From: Theristus sp. LFF4_11
Taxonomy: Eukaryota; Nematoda; Chromadorea; Monhysterida; Xyalidae
Direction of reading: 5' to 3'
Length of the DNA stretch: 64,000 nt
Assembly: GCA_030248135.1 (NCBI GenBank)
Contig: JASANC010002349.1
Location: 1 to 64,000, forward strand
Of this stretch, positions 23,801-35,900 are shown in pieces; positions within the stretch are counted from its first letter, which is position 1; the number at the start of each line of letters is the position of its first letter. The notes under the pieces are model-generated. The model had not been told where the DNA came from and did no database searches. It worked only from the letters and a program-made list of their open reading frames with translations. Made by a program: the position numbers and the translations under genes.

Positions 23801-26571
23801 AGCAACTCAATCGGTTGCAGCCCGGTTGATAGCAGCTAGGTCAGTAGCAGCCCGGTCGATAGCAGATCGGTCACTAGTTTCACGGTCTATAGCAACTCGG
23901 CCGACAGCAGCCCGGGAAATAGTACCCGGCCGATAGCAGCCTGGTCGATTGCAGCCCAGTTGACACCAGCTTGGTCTATAGCAACGCGGTCGATAGCGGC
24001 CTGGTAGATAGCATCCCAAAAACAAGTTTGGCTCGATAGCGCTCCAGTTAAAGGCTTAGTCAATGGCGGATCAAAAGTTTTTTGAAACCTTAAATAACTC
24101 AATTAAAAGCTGGAATACCGTATTACCCCCATTAAACCCCCCCCACCATTAATCCCCCCCACCAATAAACCCCCACCCCCCGACCAGTTTCCGAATAATC
24201 CCCCCCCACAAATAATCCCCCATGGGGGATTATTGGAGACCTGTTTGAAACACATACCCAGCGAATTCAGTGGCTGGTTGCAGTGAAAATGATGAAATTG
24301 TGCTACCAAAGGCCCCAAATGGATGAGTTAATATTAGTAATTTCATTACAAAAGGCTGTTATAAAAGGAAATTTCTATGTAGAGTAGAAGTTTCTGCGAC
24401 TTTCTTGCCTGCCATGCAATGTATTTTTGCCATTTTTCAACAAACCCCCTCCCCTAGAATTTTTTGTAAAATAAACCCCCCCCCCCACCAATAACCCCCC
24501 CCCCCAACAATAAACCCCCCACCCCTAAAAGTCGCTGACGTATTAATCCCCCATGGGGGTTTATTGGGGGTAATACGGTACTAGAGAAAAGTGCGCTTTC
24601 TGCGCATTTAAAAGGTGGAATATGATCAGTAATTATGATTTTTTAGCTATCTTAGCGTAGCTATCTTTTAACGTTTTCCACAACCAATTTTTGTAGTATT
24701 TATAGCTAACCGTTTATTTTAACTATGGTTTTGTCAACTAAAATAAGAAAAATAAAGTGTCATTGTTTTTTTACGTTTATTCTATCTTTCAGTACAATAA
24801 ATCAGAGCTTCAACTTCCTTTGCTGCAAGTCTTAAAAATCTACGTTATGTGAATAAAAGTTATTTAAGACATAAAAACTAACCAACATAGATTTGCAACC
24901 CTTGAGCTAAAAATGGTTTTTCAAACCAAAAACAAATAATTTGCTGTGGCATCGGCAAGCAATGCACTCATTCTAGCATTGTTCTGCATCTAATGTACAT
25001 AGGTGTTTTTGTGGTCTATCTAATCTATGACAAATTCACCCACCATCCCAAAAAAACTTAAAAGAACAAGGCGAAAATCAGAAAACGGCGCAAATATTCT
25101 TTACAAAGAAATTGATTAGTGGCACCAATTTTTGCGGTTTGCATGCTTTTTTAAAACTTTTGTCAGACGTATTGTATATGATTCCTATTTTTGTGTCAAC
25201 ATTGTATATGTCTATATATTCTGTTCTGAAAAAAGGTCTATTCTATTTAGCACATAACTTTCATAATTACTGATCATATTCCACCTTTTAAATGCGCAGA
25301 AAGCGCCCTTTTCTCTGGTAGTTGCATGCCTGATGCGAACCGCAGTCCAAAATTGCCAAATTGCCCCGTCGTATCTCATCGACTAGCACTGCAGTAGCAC
25401 CGATATTGTTTGGTTGTTTTATTTGAAGTACCACGTCAAGCATGAAAATGATTTTTAATCTATGCGTGAATTGACTCGCAGAACTACGAAAAGATATATT
25501 TTCTTGTTTAAAAAAAAGAATATAGCTTGTTTCAGTTTTTCAAGCCGAGTCTCGTTCTTTTTCAAATTAATGGAGCCCATTCCAGTTATACGGTCGCTTG
25601 GAAAAGTTGCACGCAGTGCTGGCGAGTCGTTGTGCTCAGCTGCGAGCGGTGCAACGGCAATTGCTCATTAAATTCAAGCACACAAGTGCGACAACGTTGC
25701 TGCATCTCGATGGACTCATGGAAATGACACACAGACAGGCACAGTTTGGCATCTTTCAATGTTCATCAACGAAAATACTCGAGCAATTTGCCAGATTTTT
25801 TTCTGCAAAATGTTTGTCTAAACCTGCGAGTTTTTTCGCAGAATTCCTGTAGAACAGGCGAAAATAAGAGAACGGGACCGGAATAGCAAGAAAGCCACAA
25901 ATGGGATGTTTGATTTCAACCAAGTTCTTTTCTCTGTAGTTCAAAGTTTCGCGTCTGTATTTTGCGAAAGAGAGATAGGTTTGAACGAACACACTGCAAA
26001 AACGTGCGGTTGAAAGCGTTTGCAACCGTTGCCAGGTGCTACACATTGCGTCCGCGATCCAGGAGCTGCAGAGTGATTTGCGCATGCGCAGGGGCGCGCT
26101 GGCAGCCGGCACTCGCTTGTTGCTCAGTCTCGCGCAAATGCACTGCCACATTGCCGCCGAGCAATTCGACAGCTTGCAAGCGGCACTGTCTCCGTATATC
26201 GATGAATATCACGAGCAGGTTCGCATGTTGAACACAGCGCACCCCAGCAGAAGTTTTGTTTTTTGCGTCTCTTTCTTCATAGCAACCGTGACTGTGCGTT
26301 TGTTCAGACATGGGAGCAACGTGCTGACGCCGCTGTGTCGCACGTGTTGCAAACGCTGAGCAAAGGGCACGCTGCGACGACGCCTGCAAACGCACACCTG
26401 CCAAAGTTGACGGACGCGACGCGCTTGAAGCGGCACGTTCAGCTGTTGCTCGAGAAACTGGCCAACGGCAACACGCTGCCGCAGCACCAGCAGCTCGAGC
26501 GGCCACGCACGGGCGCTCGCGGGCGCACGAAACACGGTCGGCACATTGCCACTCGACTCTGCGTTCGCTGA
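17828..26571 (+). CDS. BBS9: BBS9/PTHB1, BBSome subunit
   Basis: PTHB1 is a core subunit of the BBSome, the coat complex moving membrane cargo in cilia. Seventeen exons join in phase: 17828-17963, 18102-18256, 18531-18738, 18952-19126, 19205-19283, 19410-19593, 19683-19812, 19919-20097, 20185-20258, 20539-20595, 20661-20763, 20833-21072, 21131-21235, 21671-21840, 25586-25738, 26036-26218, 26308-26571. The product is about 864 aa (human 887). The start MSLFRLREWWSTAVG matches the family's MSLFKARDWWSTVLG. Beta-propeller landmarks are GSYGGSLTVF, DFICVQALDGTLSFFE, RFLPGALLPGPL, LVLGERNLYCF and LGYLGTDPALY. The middle part has ITVHSTLPTVNL and LPVQEYFSLLDRHFE, and the C-terminal helical region has QLRAVQRQLLIKFK and RADAAVSHVLQTL. 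One intron (25739-26035) appears to use a GC donor. The 3.7-kb intron before 25586 is full of repeats. The exact C-terminus is uncertain (see the next entry). Confidence 0.93.
21841..22199. other. Start of large BBS9 intron, unique sequence
   Basis: Intronic sequence between the BBS9 exon ending at 21840 and the satellite. A small inverted GAGCGA/GCGAGC cluster lies at 21928-21950; no gene is seen. Confidence 0.4.
22200..23640 (+). repeat. 171-bp tandem satellite in BBS9 intron
   Basis: The anchor GTGTTCGC recurs at 22200, 22371, 22542, 22716, 22884, 23054, 23228, 23398 and 23570, a period of 168-174 bp (mean about 171). Each unit carries 'ggggtaatttcatccg', 'ttttttgccccgacc' and 'ggattttatggggttag' type blocks. 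Units are diverged by substitutions and small indels, with the outer units most diverged. Confidence 0.93.
23790..24016 (+). repeat. 15-bp minisatellite (GGTCGATAGCAGCCC type)
   Basis: About fifteen degenerate copies of a 15-bp unit close to CGGTCGATAGCAGCC lie next to each other within the BBS9 intron. The reverse frame gives repeated IDRAAI-like residues, which is a by-product of the repeat. Confidence 0.85.
24116..24580. mobile_element. C-rich MITE with TACCGTATTACCCCC ends
   Basis: The left end TACCGTATTACCCCCATTAA and the right end, whose reverse complement is TACCGTATTACCCCCAATAA, form an inverted terminal repeat. Subterminal tracts of C-runs and ATTAA occupy 24120-24215 and 24440-24560. 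It abuts the next MITE at 24581 exactly at a TA, so the two may share a target site. Confidence 0.8.
24581..25318. mobile_element. 738-bp MITE, about 55-bp inverted repeats, TA target
   Basis: The left end CTAGAGAAAAGTGCGCTTTC continues to 'gatcagtaattatga'. The right end is its inverse (tcataattactgatc through CTTTTCTCTGG). TA dinucleotides lie on both sides (24579-24580 and 25319-25320), as for Tc1/mariner-type insertions. No transposase frame is present. Confidence 0.8.
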
Positions 26572-26628
26572 TGGTTTCACGCACAATACGAGATCCGTTC
26601 TGTTCTGAGTAAACACGTTCACGAGAAA

Positions 26629-27273
26629 ATGTGCCTGGGCTGCGTCGCACTGACCAGCCAATGGGGCACGTCCACCTGGAGAAACTGCCGATTGCCTTTG
26701 TGGCTTGTTTGTTTCGCACTCGACTGTGCAACTGGCATTGCAGCTACGAACGCAGCTGAGGGTCGCAGTGTGGCGCGCGCCGGGGCACTGCAGCCGATCT
26801 GCGAGGACACGAGCGCCACGGACGCAAGCGGCGCCCCGCTCGGCGACGTCGCCGTGCCTGCTGGTGCGTTTGCTGCTTCACTCGAGTTCCCATCCGAAAC
26901 TGCTGCCGACTCATTGAAAACATCAATGGCAGGCTCTGAATTCGGTGCCGTCGTGTCGCGCATGCATGGCAGTGTCGCCACCAAATACGCTGGTTCGTTG
27001 GAGCAAGATGAGTCACAGCCGGCTGAATCGAAACAACATGACCACTCGAAATCCGTTAAACGTATCACAAAAGAAAACACAATCAATAACAACAACAACA
27101 ATCATAATAATAACACTAACAGTAACAATGAAAGTGAACACAACAATTACGATTATCGCAAAAACGCGGCCGATGTGAAGACAGTCGAAAAGAAGGAAAA
27201 TGATGAGTTGCCGGATCTAGATGACATTTTGGACAAGCGCAGTTACCAGGTGACTTCTCTTATTCAATCGTAA
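26629..27273 (+). CDS. Candidate BBS9 C-terminal exon, or separate ORF
   Basis: An open frame of 214 codons follows the BBS9 core. Its second half looks coding: acidic and Ser/Ala-rich, then an Asn tract (27082-27160), then DELPDLDDILDKRSYQ. A TTGCAG acceptor near 26743 would join in phase with a weak CACG/GTCGGC donor inside the last BBS9 exon, giving BBS9 an acidic tail in place of the end at 26571. A possible donor after SYQ (CAG/GTGACT, near 27249) could extend it further. An AATAAA at 27407 suggests the transcript runs through this region. Family homology of the tail is not recognised. Confidence 0.4.
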   Translation: MCLGCVALTSQWGTSTWRNCRLPLWLVCFALDCATGIAATNAAEGRSVARAGALQPICEDTSATDASGAPLGDVAVPAGAFAASLEFPSETAADSLKTSMAGSEFGAVVSRMHGSVATKYAGSLEQDESQPAESKQHDHSKSVKRITKENTINNNNNNHNNNTNSNNESEHNNYDYRKNAADVKTVEKKENDELPDLDDILDKRSYQVTSLIQS

Positions 27274-27406
27274 AATGTACGTGTGTGTTGTGTTCAACCA
27301 ACTGTATTTGTTAGCTTTGGGTATCCAAATATTGTAATTTTTTAGTTGTTGAGTTGTACCATGATTATTCGGTGTACTTTTACGACAATAGTATTCACAG
27401 AGATTG

Positions 27407-27412
27407 AATAAA
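27407..27412 (+). terminator. Polyadenylation signal AATAAA, likely BBS9
   Basis: Canonical AATAAA in AT-rich sequence about 130 bases after the long frame that closes at 27273. No stronger signal lies between 26571 and here. Confidence 0.45.
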
Positions 27413-27419
27413 GCAAAAC

Positions 27420-29983
27420 GATTTCGAAGCACTGATGCATAACACCGAATTGACGTGATAATTTGTTTTTTGTTGTTGGTTGTCAATTTTTAAAGACCGG
27501 AAGTTTCCTGGTGTGTGGCAAAATACAGTCAACTCTCTGTTGCGATTGCGGCGTCAAAGAAAATCGGAGGTAAAAAGAATTTGCAGTTTGCTGGTTGCAA
27601 TGCAATGCGTTTTGGGTGTCTCAATTGACGGCCGCGCATGTCTCGTTTGAGCGACATGCATGCTCTCAATTACTGTCCGTCAAATGTGCGCTGCGCAGTG
27701 CACAATACAACCGCACAAAAAATACCGAAGTCCCGGAGGAGCCAATACGAAATCTGAGAATGTCTGATGCCAGTGGCATTGCACTTCCGCGTTTGGTGTT
27801 TGTGAGTTGTGACACCATGAATCTGGTGGGCCGGCATGAAAGCAAAAAAGGCAAAACGTGCATGAACTTGTTGGGGTGGTGCCCCACTGGGAGTCGCGTG
27901 TGCCCCGGCACGACATCCCACAGCTTAGAGCGTTTCCTTGTCACTGTCGTTTATGGTGCGTGTGTGTCGGCTTGTCTTGTTGCCCTGCGGCTTTTTGTTA
28001 TTAACGTTATCTACTTGTTATCCACTTAATTGGACGACAATGCCTGTTGTTGCCCAATTTTTTGTTGTTGTGTCACATGGCTGTTCATTTCATAACACTT
28101 TCTTTCTCCACATTCCATGCAACACACCAACGATTCTGTCTTTGATTTCAAAAGCTACTACTTCGCAAGTATTTTTTCACATACAGGGTGATCCAAAAAC
28201 TTTCAATTGTGCTAATAAGTGTGTTCCAATTTTAATCACCCTGTACAACGTGTAAATTAGCAGTTTCAACAAGCGCACTGATTTTTGTAATCGTAATTCA
28301 ACGAATTCAGTCAGTTGACTGTTATCCATCGGTCATTGGATGGCAGCTGCATCGTGTTATTGCATGACAGTGTTACGTGGCAGCACACAGTGCTCCGTGG
28401 CGAAATCGATGGGCGTGGGCGGAGTTTACTAAAGGCACTAAGATGCGTGCATGAACCTGCAGGTTTTGCAGAGAAGGCTTATTGAAAACATTCTTTGACG
28501 TCTGAAATAGGAAAAACAAGAACGTTTTGAAGTTTAAACGCGCACTGTTCCTGTTTTCTTTCATTGCCATTCACATGTATTTCGTCCATTGCTCTCTGTT
28601 TTTTTATTTTTACTCACACGATACAACGGTATCGGGTTTCGATCACAATCTGAAACTTGTCACAAAAAACAGTTTTCTTTGCTACTTGCCAATCGAACGA
28701 TAGGCTCCCCGCTCCAGCTGTTATTCAGTTTGTCTGTCTGTGTTGCGTCACTCATTCAGACCATTTTTTTGTCGTTGATACGCCGAATTAAGATAATCCC
28801 ATTTTTTTGTTGCAGACGAAAATTTTTGCTTTTTGAGCATTGTTTTTTACCGATGCGAAGACAGACATTAATGTTGTTGCTCGTTTGTTTATGAAAGAGA
28901 ATTATTCGCTTCGGTTGCCATCAAAAGAGCGTTTTGAATGATTTTTTTATAAACCGCGAATAAAAAACCCTGACCGTATGTATAACGGCAATATTTCACT
29001 TTTGTATCAAAGTATTTTAAATAGAAAGGAAAACAAATCATCAGTTTACATAAGTTCACTTTCTATGAAAGTTCTGGGGTTGTACGTACATACATGTATG
29101 CACAAGCCGCTGCGTCAAAACTTGCGGATATGTAGATAGCATTTGTATTGCGGCACCGCACCCATCTACGTCTGTTGCTTTCATTTTTGAATATGCTTAT
29201 CGCTGTTGTTGTTTGATTTGTCATAGAACTGTCCATATTCAGCTTTTTACTGTACGTACAGTAATCATATAAAATCAGATAAACCGTTGTACAGTTTGCA
29301 TGAGATTTCGAGTTTTTTGCCGAACATAAAACGGCTTCAAAACTTTGATGGTTTTGAAATGGTTGAAGTCAACGTCCTGAATGTGCCTGAATTAAGTGAT
29401 CGCTCAAAACGATTACCGGTACGTTTGATTAAATTGGTTGTGTTTTTATGTGCGCACTTGTTTGTATGTGTGCACTGTCCCGTCTTTGAAGATAAGAAGG
29501 GAAACACCATCGCACCAATGAAATAATGCTAATGTAATGCAATGTAATAAGCATAAAAACTGCTGTTTATGCAATCGCACTGTAAATGTGCACAACTGTT
29601 TGTTGGTCACGAATGTATACGAGCTACCAAACGCCTGGTTTTGGTAAGAAAATAAGGCCAGTTTCGCTTGTGAATCAGTGGTCGCTTTGTTTGTAACATC
29701 CGGCCGTTCAGCCGTTATTTTATTATCCATTTGCTCTGCAGCCGATTGTTGTGTTCTGCAAAACTTTCCTGGTGTGACTACCATTCGATAAGTTTATTGA
29801 TCTTTTCAACTTTAGCGTATAATCAGTTTTTTTTTATTTCAGACAAACGTTAATCAATGCTAACAGTATTCTTGATAATTCTCATTTTTCTCACTGAATA
29901 ACTTTTACTGATTTACGAATTTCCGGCACACTGTCGTTGCTACATTATTGTAGCTGTTCAATCAACGGATCACAGATTATGTA
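27420..29983. other. Intergenic region between BBS9 and BMPER
   Basis: About 2.5 kb without a recognised gene. The frame at 27760-28029 (MSDASGIALPRLVFVSCD...) is unassigned. A small mariner-like terminal-repeat palindrome lies at 28182-28245. Most of the interval is AT-rich and probably holds the BMPER promoter. Confidence 0.4.
28182..28245. mobile_element. 64-bp palindromic remnant with TACAGGGTGAT ends
   Basis: TACAGGGTGAT at 28182 is matched by ATCACCCTGTA ending at 28245, with a short AT-rich centre. CAGGGTG ends next to TA are typical of mariner-type inverted repeats, so this may be a minimal relic of such an element. Confidence 0.55.
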
Positions 29984-32900
29984 ATGCACCGCTCAGTGAC
30001 ACAATCAACCCGTCTTGTCCGTGCGTCTTTGCTGGTCACTTTGTTCACATTCGAATTGCGCAACACGGGTGCATTGCAAATTAAAGGTTCGTTCGCACAT
30101 TTTGCATTTTTAACGTTAGGTATTTCTCATCTTCAATAAAAATAGTTTATCTACCACGCAATGATGAATATACAATTATACATCTTTTGATGGTTCTTTT
30201 GGTAATCTGAGTGCTAAATTTATATATGGGGGTGCAATAAGTGTGTAAAACAAATTGCACTTTTACTGGTTTAAGGTCATTCTTAAACTGGTTTGTTCTG
30301 CATGTTACGTTTAATTCGAATTATTGAGTTAATAATCTTTGATTGTTGTAATTAGTGCACTTGTTACTTGTAACAGACGCAGGGCTTGCTGAATGAGAAG
30401 TGCGTGAGTGCTCAGGCCAGACCAGACGGCAGCAGCGCCTCTGTGCTCTTCTGGCGCCAAACGTTTTTTATGATGATATTGAAGAGAGCGAAGTGCAACA
30501 GATAACATCACCATTGGCGACTGCTGTCCAAGTTTACTCGCTGTGTGTCGATTGGTTCTCAAGTTTTGGCAGCACACACGCATCTCATTCAGTTATTAAC
30601 CAGAATATACCGGGCACGACGCTTTTGCGCCATGATGGATGGTTTGTAGACTTTACTAAACGCCTGTTTCATGTCTTTCAATTTGTGTGGCGGTCTGTTT
30701 TTGGCATGGTGATTTGTTGCGTTGTCTGTGAATCAGTGACCTCCTTGTTGAATGATCGTTGCCAGTTTCAGTTTCTTTGATTGCGCGCTACAGTCATAAA
30801 TAATGTTGACATGCGCTGCAAAATGAAATACCGCTCTGAAAATGCAATTAAAACGTTTGACGACATTGAAGTTGAAAACCATAAAATTATTGAGATGTTT
30901 TCAATTCTCCTAGGGAGGGGCAGCGTGACATTGGCAAATATTTGCTTGCTGTCGTTGTCGTTCACGTTAATGTTGATTTTTTTTGAAGAACACTTGTGTA
31001 CTTGCTGAGTCTTTTGTTGCCGTTGTTTGGGTGAACGTGAAATCGATCCCATTAGTTAGCCCAGCTGCAGTGAATTATTTGCTTCCACTTTTATATAGTG
31101 TATTTTTGTCATTTACCGAGATACAGTGTATTGTTTGTCATAAGAGTTCGATAGTCAAAGTGAGTTACATGGATTTCACCGGATATGCAAGTGTACGTTC
31201 ATTAGCTTGCGTTACTGAGCTTGCGTGTGACCACTGGGCACTGACCACGCACAAGAGTGTAAGAAACGAAAATTTTGTTGCTTTGTTTGGTTACTGCAGT
31301 GTGCACAGTGCCAGTGTGGGTTACAGTTGTTTTTAAGAGCCCAGCATTTGACAAAATGTCTAACTTATTTTGAAACGCAGCGTCTCATTCTCTAATTCAA
31401 TCAATTTGCTGACGTGTGTTGCACGTGTGATGATTAGCGGCAAATGCACTTTACATGTGCGCATGCACCGGTTTTAATTGAGCGTGAAAAACCGTATCAT
31501 TGAACTTCAATGTCAAATGTGGTTTGTGTTTGCGCGCATATTTTCTGTCAATGACGCAAACAAATGAAGATATGAAAAAAGTGTGTAGGGAGTGGTGTGT
31601 GCTTGTGCTGACGCTGAGAATCATGACGTTGCGCATTCTTGCGGCTGCTTTTTCTGTTTTTTACTGTTAGACAGACGGGCGTGTAAATGTGCAGTGGGTG
31701 ACGGTGGGCTGAACACGCACTTTCGTTAAAATAACAACTGATGAAACTGCAAAAAACGGGGTCGATCAGGGGTTCAAAAAACATAAAATGCAGCATAACA
31801 GGTGGCACGCGGTTGAATAAATTGCAGGTGCGCTGACGCGATGCGAGAACGAGGGTGAGCGTGTTGACATTGCGGCGTACACGAACGGGCACCGCGTCAC
31901 AGACCCGTGCATTCACTGCTACTGTCTGGTCGGTCAGGGCACTTTGTGCACGCAAAGTTCAACAATTACCGTAAAGTCTTGCATATAAGGTCTCCTGATA
32001 TAAATTCGAAAATGAAAAGTTTCTGAAAAAAGTGGAATTTTGTGTGACAACCTTATAAGTGGGAGGAGATCTTATAAAGCGAAGATTAGGAAAATCCGGC
32101 CTTATAAACGGAATGGCAGTTAGACCAAGTCAAAATTTCGAATTTTTTGGTTTTCCGCCGTATGACACTCCGCCCATGTTCGGGTGGGGGTCTTATAAGT
32201 GGGAGCAACCTTATATGCAAGACGTTACGGTATACATGTTTTTATAAAATTTCAGTCAAAAACAACGTTTGAATAGTTCTAGCTGACACTGTCAATCCTA
32301 ATGCTAGGGAATCAAATAGCTTCAACATCTCAACAGATTTAACAATGTAAACTATTTTAGCGGTTTACTTTGAGACAACAACGCCTTACGATTAACATCA
32401 CCAATAAAATTAGGGCACGATTAAACTGGTTCAAAATAAGCGGACAATTTTAAAATAAATCTCTTATCGATCTTTCATGGTTACGATCGAGTTGTTTTAG
32501 TGTGCATTGTTTGTTGCAGACCGGCCAAGTGCAGTGCATCCGTGAGCGGTGTCCCGCGTCATCTCACTGGTGTCCCGTGCTTCAGTCAGCCCCGTTGAAC
32601 AGCACAGACACCAGCGAGTGTTGTCCCCGTTGTCGTACGTGTTTTTATGCTGGCGCCACTTATGAGAACGAACAACGATGGACCAGCCAACAAAACTCGT
32701 GCCGTCGATTCATATGCAAGGTGAGCAAACAACAAGAAAACACTGAAAAACTGCTGCTATTTCATTTGGCATCTCGATCAGTATCAAGAAAACAATTTGT
32801 AATTCGTGAATTATTGATTTGTTTGTGTCGTTGTTGTTTGTGTTGTTCTGCGTGTGTGTTTTGTTTTGTCAAGCGTGCTTTATTGACGTATGACACGATG

Positions 32901-35900
32901 ATGGTGCAACAGGTGTTGAATGGGCACACCATGAGCATTATTACGATCACGCACATTTGTTCAGTCTACCGTTTCTGGTCCGGTGTCGTATTTCACACTT
33001 CCGTGCCACATTTTCCCGTTCTGAGAAATCTCTCAATTTTCATCAAGCACAAATTTCAACAGTGTGAATGGCGCTGACAGTAACAACATTGAGACCAGAT
33101 AGGCTCAAATTAGGTTGTTGAGAAATCAAAGGGGCAAATGTTCGTAAAGGCAAATGGCACATAAAATGGTGAAAACAGGTTACCGATATGGAAGACAACC
33201 GGGTAATATTGATGTTCAGTTGTAGCCTAATGCCCATTGGAATGTGGTGATAACCGTTGTTGCAGCGATTTGTATTTGTTTGTCAACGCTTGGTCACACT
33301 TGTTTGCATTGGACATGGACACAGAACGAATAAAACGCAAAAAAGTGTGCAATCTCTTCAAAGTAAACAAGCTTACAAAAGAGTCCGAACAGAAGATATG
33401 TGGTTAACAATAAAGTCACAAGTTAGGTTAACAGAATGTGTGCGAAAGAACGTTTTGATTGAAGAAATGTGGAGCCTTTTTCTCAGTTTCAGTGCAAATT
33501 TGATTTCATTTAACAAATATGGTGCTTTGATAGCGAAAAAGTGTTAGGCGCTAACGCTTCTGACAAAACAAAACCAAACATTCATTTTGATGTCATCATA
33601 ACGAACCTAAAAGCAAAACATCGTAAAATTCAGCAGCTGAAAAAGTAGCTTTCTTCACAGAACGAACGCTAAAGAGGTGTGGCTAATACATTTTTGATGA
33701 CTGTCAATTTCGGTAAAAGCTTCGCTCCCTTGATGAAATTATGAGGACGCTTTTTCTCAGCCCGTGTGTGGCCTTCGTTGTTAAATGAGCCACAAAGCTT
33801 TTGCAGCCCCATCGTAAAATGAGGCTCACCTACTGTATTTTGAAGCAGTTTGTTTGAAATAACAAAAGGACGCAGTGGGACGCACTATGCTTTACAATTT
33901 TGGGGGAATTGATGCACCGTGGAAGACTTGTGGAAAAACTTGAAGCTGCTTGCATAAAAGTGTACAACTAAAATTCCATTTCCATGTTTGCAGGCCGGTG
34001 TGATCACGATTGCGCACATGCAATGTGCCAGCTTGTGCGACAAGCCTGTCCGTGTGCCCGGTTACTGCTGTCCTGTTTGCACCTCTGGTTAGTCCGCATA
34101 TAAATTAGGAACTGTATTCTGGACGTTGCATTTCACTTTAGACGAAAAAAGACAATCTCAGTGGGATCACTGTATGTGTGTCATTCATACAGAGTGTTCG
34201 TTTGATGTCCAAAGATGCCATACGAGCACTTTTGCAGCAAAGTCGAATTCGCTCGACGTGCAGCCGTTTGCGAGTGGTGCGGTGGCGCACAACATGCATG
34301 CATACTTCTCTGATCCGTGCATCGAGTGCTTCTGTAGCAGACGATGGTAAGCAGTAACAACACAACATGACCAATAGACAGAGTAAGGCACTTGTCTTCC
34401 CAATCAAGGCGACACCAGCTGTAGACTAGGAGTTGTGTTTTTCAAGATTGCCGCATTTTCCCAATTGTGTGTGCAACGGAAAAAGAATAAACAGAATAGC
34501 ACGAAGAACCAATTAATTAAAAAAACGTCAAAGTTAACACACAATTTTGTTTTTTAACAGACAAACGTTTTTTCATTCAAATTTCGCACCCCGAAAAACT
34601 ATTTTCAAGAGTTCAATCATTTTGAAAAAGTTCAAGAGCAGAAAACTTACTATTTGAAAACTTTTAGTTTTTTGTTGAACTGTGAAGAAAGCATTCAGCT
34701 CGATGAATTGAGCTTATAATGGGTTTCTTAATTACATGAACCGTCTGTCAAGGTCAACTATGAAGCACAGTCTGTAAATGTAGTGAGCATTGTGCATGCG
34801 CATGCAGGTGTCAATGCCATCGCAGTGCATGTCCAGTGTTGGACTGTGCCCGTGAGCAGCAGTACCTGCCAGCTGGCCGCTGTTGTCCGGAGTGTCGCCA
34901 TTCCAGCACTGCACTCGTGCTGCCACGTGGCGACTGCTGGTTCCAACAACAGCCGTACGCACATGAACAGTCGTTCAGACCAGACCAGTGCACGCTGTGC
35001 AAATGCCAGGTAGCTTCACGTTTAAATTGACACCGTGTTTGGTTGTTTATGGGCATAATCAGCACAAGTCTGTTGGACATGTTCATGTTTGTGCAAGTCG
35101 CCCTCATCTCTTGCAGGACGGCGTGATTTTGTGCAAGCGTTTCGTGTGTCCAGTGATCAACTGTGCCAAGCAGCGCTTGTACTACGACCCAAGGGTGTGC
35201 TGCCCGTTCTGCCGCGATCGCGATCCGTCACCGTGCAATCACACCGGTCAGCTGCATAAGGTATAACCGTGAAAACGTGGCGAATAAAACTGAATAAATG
35301 CAACTGACTTGCAAACGCAGCGCAGAACTGTGAATGTGGTTGATTGGAACGTTGACTTTATACGTTCTGCAGCACGGCTCCGTGTGGTCGGTGGACGAGT
35401 GCACTGCATGCTCGTGCTCCAACGGCAACGTGCAGTGCAGCACACAGACGTGTCCGTACGCTCACGGCTGTCCCAGCGGCTACAGAGTGCGCAAGATCGT
35501 GGGCCAGTGCTGCCACGACTGCGAACAAAGTTAGCGCCGGAGAATGGTGTTCTTAAAGGACTTTAAAAAAACTACACCACTGTTATTCCTGATCAGATCA
35601 TACAGAACTAAACGTTCACCTGCACAGGAGACAAAACGTGCACGGTGTTCGGTGATCCAAGTTACACGACGTTCGACGGTGTGCGCTACAATTTCCAGGG
35701 CACTTGTCGATACACGCTTGCTGAGATGTGCTACAGACGCAACTTTGCTTATGTCTCGTTAGTATGGTTCACAGGTCTTGCACTAATGCAGCGCTAAAAT
35801 TACAGTAGTTTCTCGAATATCTTTCATCAATTTGCGTGATTTTGCCACCTCAGACGATCGCACAAACCACCGTTTCGCATCATCGTTCGCAATGCTCCGC

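Noticed and set aside
23807..24025. Minus-strand repetitive protein (IDRAAI-like repeats)
   Set aside because: Translation of the 15-bp minisatellite.
27595..28029. Gene between BBS9 and BMPER
   Set aside because: The 144-codon frame lacks family motifs, a clear promoter and splice partners; left unassigned.
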